Shown: positions 15,432-16,403 of the stretch, in pieces
Position numbering within the stretch: position 1 is the stretch's first letter
Layout of the letters: each line of letters opens with the position of its first letter
From: JBDSYA01 sp039925865
Lineage (GTDB): Bacteria > Bacteroidota > Ignavibacteria > Tepidaquicellales > Tepidaquicellaceae
NCBI GenBank assembly: GCA_039925865.1
Contig: JBDSYA010000290.1
Location: 1 to 16,403 of the forward strand
Direction of reading: 5' to 3'
Length of the DNA stretch: 16,403 nt
Translations under genes and position numbers: made by a program
Notes under the pieces: generated by a model
Database searches by the model: none
The model's input: only the letters and a program-made list of their open reading frames with translations
Told to the model about the DNA's origin: nothing

Positions 15432-15902
15432 ATGAAAAATTTCAGACATAAAATTCCAATTCAGGTTCGCTTCAAAGATCTCGACGACATGGGTCATGTT
15501 AATAATGCCAACCATCTCAGCTATATTGAACTCGCACGGTTAAAATATTTTCAGGAAGTTTTTGATATCGGTACAAACTGGAATAAACAGGACGGGTTAA
15601 TACTTGCGCGTGTTGAAATCGATTTCAGAAAGCCGGTTTATTTCAATGATAAGGTTTTTGTATATACACGATGTTCCCGCATTGGCAATAAAAGTTTTGA
15701 TCTCGATTTTTTGATCGTTAAAGAAACACTCGCGCTTAAAAATAATTCTTCAGACGAAATTTTTACAGAGGTACTTGCTGAAGGAAAAACAATCTTAGCA
15801 TGTTATGATTACATTCAAAAGAAGGCAATTGAAATTCCTGAGGAAAGAAAACAAATACTTAATGATTATGAAGGTGAAATAATTCAGAACTTAAAGAATT
15901 AA
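15432..15902 (+). CDS. Acyl-CoA thioesterase, 4HBT hotdog family (YbgC/FadM-like)
   Basis: Cytosolic hydrolase of acyl-CoA thioesters. The chosen ATG at 15432 gives 156 aa beginning MKNFRHKIPIQVRFKDLDDMG. A TTG at 15405 would add nine residues (start MHVNYTKYK) and sit 6 bp after the previous stop; the ATG fits the family's usual start better. The hotdog signature DLDDMGHVNNANHLSYIELA (16-35 in the shorter form) carries the conserved Asp and the GHVNN helix start. The later LILARVEIDFRKPVYFNDKV is also typical. Substrate is not predictable from sequence. It probably shares a transcript with the dioxygenase-like gene. A 169-bp AT-rich gap with a promoter candidate separates it from recA. Confidence 0.87.
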   Translation: MKNFRHKIPIQVRFKDLDDMGHVNNANHLSYIELARLKYFQEVFDIGTNWNKQDGLILARVEIDFRKPVYFNDKVFVYTRCSRIGNKSFDLDFLIVKETLALKNNSSDEIFTEVLAEGKTILACYDYIQKKAIEIPEERKQILNDYEGEIIQNLKN

Positions 15903-15944
15903 AACACCTGTCCCAATTCTAAACTTTTCAATGTTTTTAATAAT

Positions 15945-15974
15945 TTGATATTTCAAAAATTATACATATAGAAT
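15945..15974 (+). promoter_or_regulatory. Candidate sigma-70-type promoter for recA
   Basis: TTGATA (15945-15950) and TAGAAT (15969-15974), each 5/6 to consensus, are separated by 18 bp, about 97 bp before the recA ATG. The inverted repeat AGAAT-CTAA-ATTCT (15998-16011) lies downstream of it and could be an operator. Both are tentative in such AT-rich DNA. Confidence 0.3.
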
Positions 15975-16071
15975 AATCAAAGCCAAAAATGTAAGAAAGA
16001 ATCTAAATTCTCTATAAACTTTGTAACTATTTAAATATATTGAAGCATAAATTAAATAATAAAACATAAAA

Positions 16072-16403
16072 ATGGCAGACGATAGAGAATCAAAGATGAA
16101 ATCGCTTGATATAGCACTTGAGCAGATTCAAAAAGATCACGGTAAAGGTGCGATAATGAAATTAGGTGACAAGCCCATTCTTAAGATAGCATCTATTTCC
16201 ACGGGTTCGATCTCTTTAGATGCAGCTTTGGGAATAGGCGGAGTGCCGAGAGGCAGAATCATTGAGATATATGGTCCGGAATCCTCCGGAAAAACTACAT
16301 TGAGTCTTCACATAATTGCTGAAGCTCAAAAGACAGGAGGACTGGCAGCATTTATTGACACTGAACATGCACTTGATACCGGTTATGCACAAAAACTGGG
16401 TGT
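16072..16403 (+). CDS. recA: RecA recombinase, N-terminal part (cut off by window edge)
   Basis: DNA strand-exchange ATPase of homologous recombination and the SOS response. The first 110 codons are visible from the ATG at 16072; the gene continues beyond the window. The N-terminal oligomerisation helix includes SLDIALEQIQKDHGKGAIMKLGD. It is followed by ISTGSISLDAALGIGGVPRG, the Walker A motif GPESSGKT at 68-75, and AFIDTEHALD at 93-102 with the catalytic Glu98. The motif usually reads IDAEHALD; Ala to Thr and the following TGYA are mild variants. No Shine-Dalgarno sequence is seen. The upstream 169-bp gap carries a promoter candidate. Confidence 0.97.
   Translation, partial: MADDRESKMKSLDIALEQIQKDHGKGAIMKLGDKPILKIASISTGSISLDAALGIGGVPRGRIIEIYGPESSGKTTLSLHIIAEAQKTGGLAAFIDTEHALDTGYAQKLG

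Noticed and set aside
1..16403. CRISPR arrays, tRNA/rRNA genes, insertion sequences, att sites, defence islands
   Set aside because: No regularly spaced repeats, no RNA gene signatures, no transposase or integrase and no inverted-repeat-bounded segment were seen; gene content is chromosomal core.

Overview
The window looks like a low-GC (roughly one-third G+C by eye) stretch of chromosome from a diderm bacterium of the Bacteroidota/Chlorobiota/Ignavibacteriota (FCB) group. The lines of evidence are an Omp85 outer-membrane assembly protein, lipoprotein signal peptides, a short HPF gene followed directly by HPr kinase, a DUF2795 small protein, mostly absent Shine-Dalgarno sequences and several TTG starts. 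Ignavibacteria is my best guess; this is inference from gene content and cannot be settled without a search.

Left two-thirds (1-10759), all on the minus strand. In transcription order: an oligopeptide-type solute-binding lipoprotein (SBP2, 10759-8957); ribosome hibernation factor hpf (8737-8396) and HPr kinase/phosphorylase hprK (8386-7340), 9 bp apart; a close paralogue of the first binding protein (SBP1, 7264-5453); the two Opp/Dpp-type permeases (5367-4351 and 4347-3238); a 75-residue DUF2795 protein with a strong ribosome-binding site and its own terminator (3159-2932); an Omp85/BamA-TamA family protein (2864-846); and the 5' part of the DNA polymerase III delta' gene (839 to the window edge). 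The import system therefore has two binding proteins and two permeases, but no ATPase genes here. A strong hairpin separates SBP1 from the permeases.

Right third (10882-16403), all on the plus strand. Three tightly coupled small membrane proteins (DUF2085, an unrecognised four-helix protein, DUF2752) come first. They are followed by a CehA/McbA-like PHP metallohydrolase, a luciferase-like (LLM class) flavin oxidoreductase, a putative lipoprotein with an intradiol-dioxygenase fold, a hotdog-fold acyl-CoA thioesterase, and the first 110 codons of recA, which runs off the end. The 122-bp gap at 10760-10881 separates the two divergent halves. No gap between genes exceeds about 220 bp.

Most of the window is ordinary housekeeping and transport. 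I saw no mobile element, CRISPR array, RNA gene or defence system. The parts most worth a second look are the three-gene DUF membrane operon, the paralogous binding proteins flanking hpf-hprK whose differences fall in likely ligand-facing segments, a cre-like sequence inside a direct repeat before SBP1, and the anomalous start of the Omp85 gene behind a terminator.
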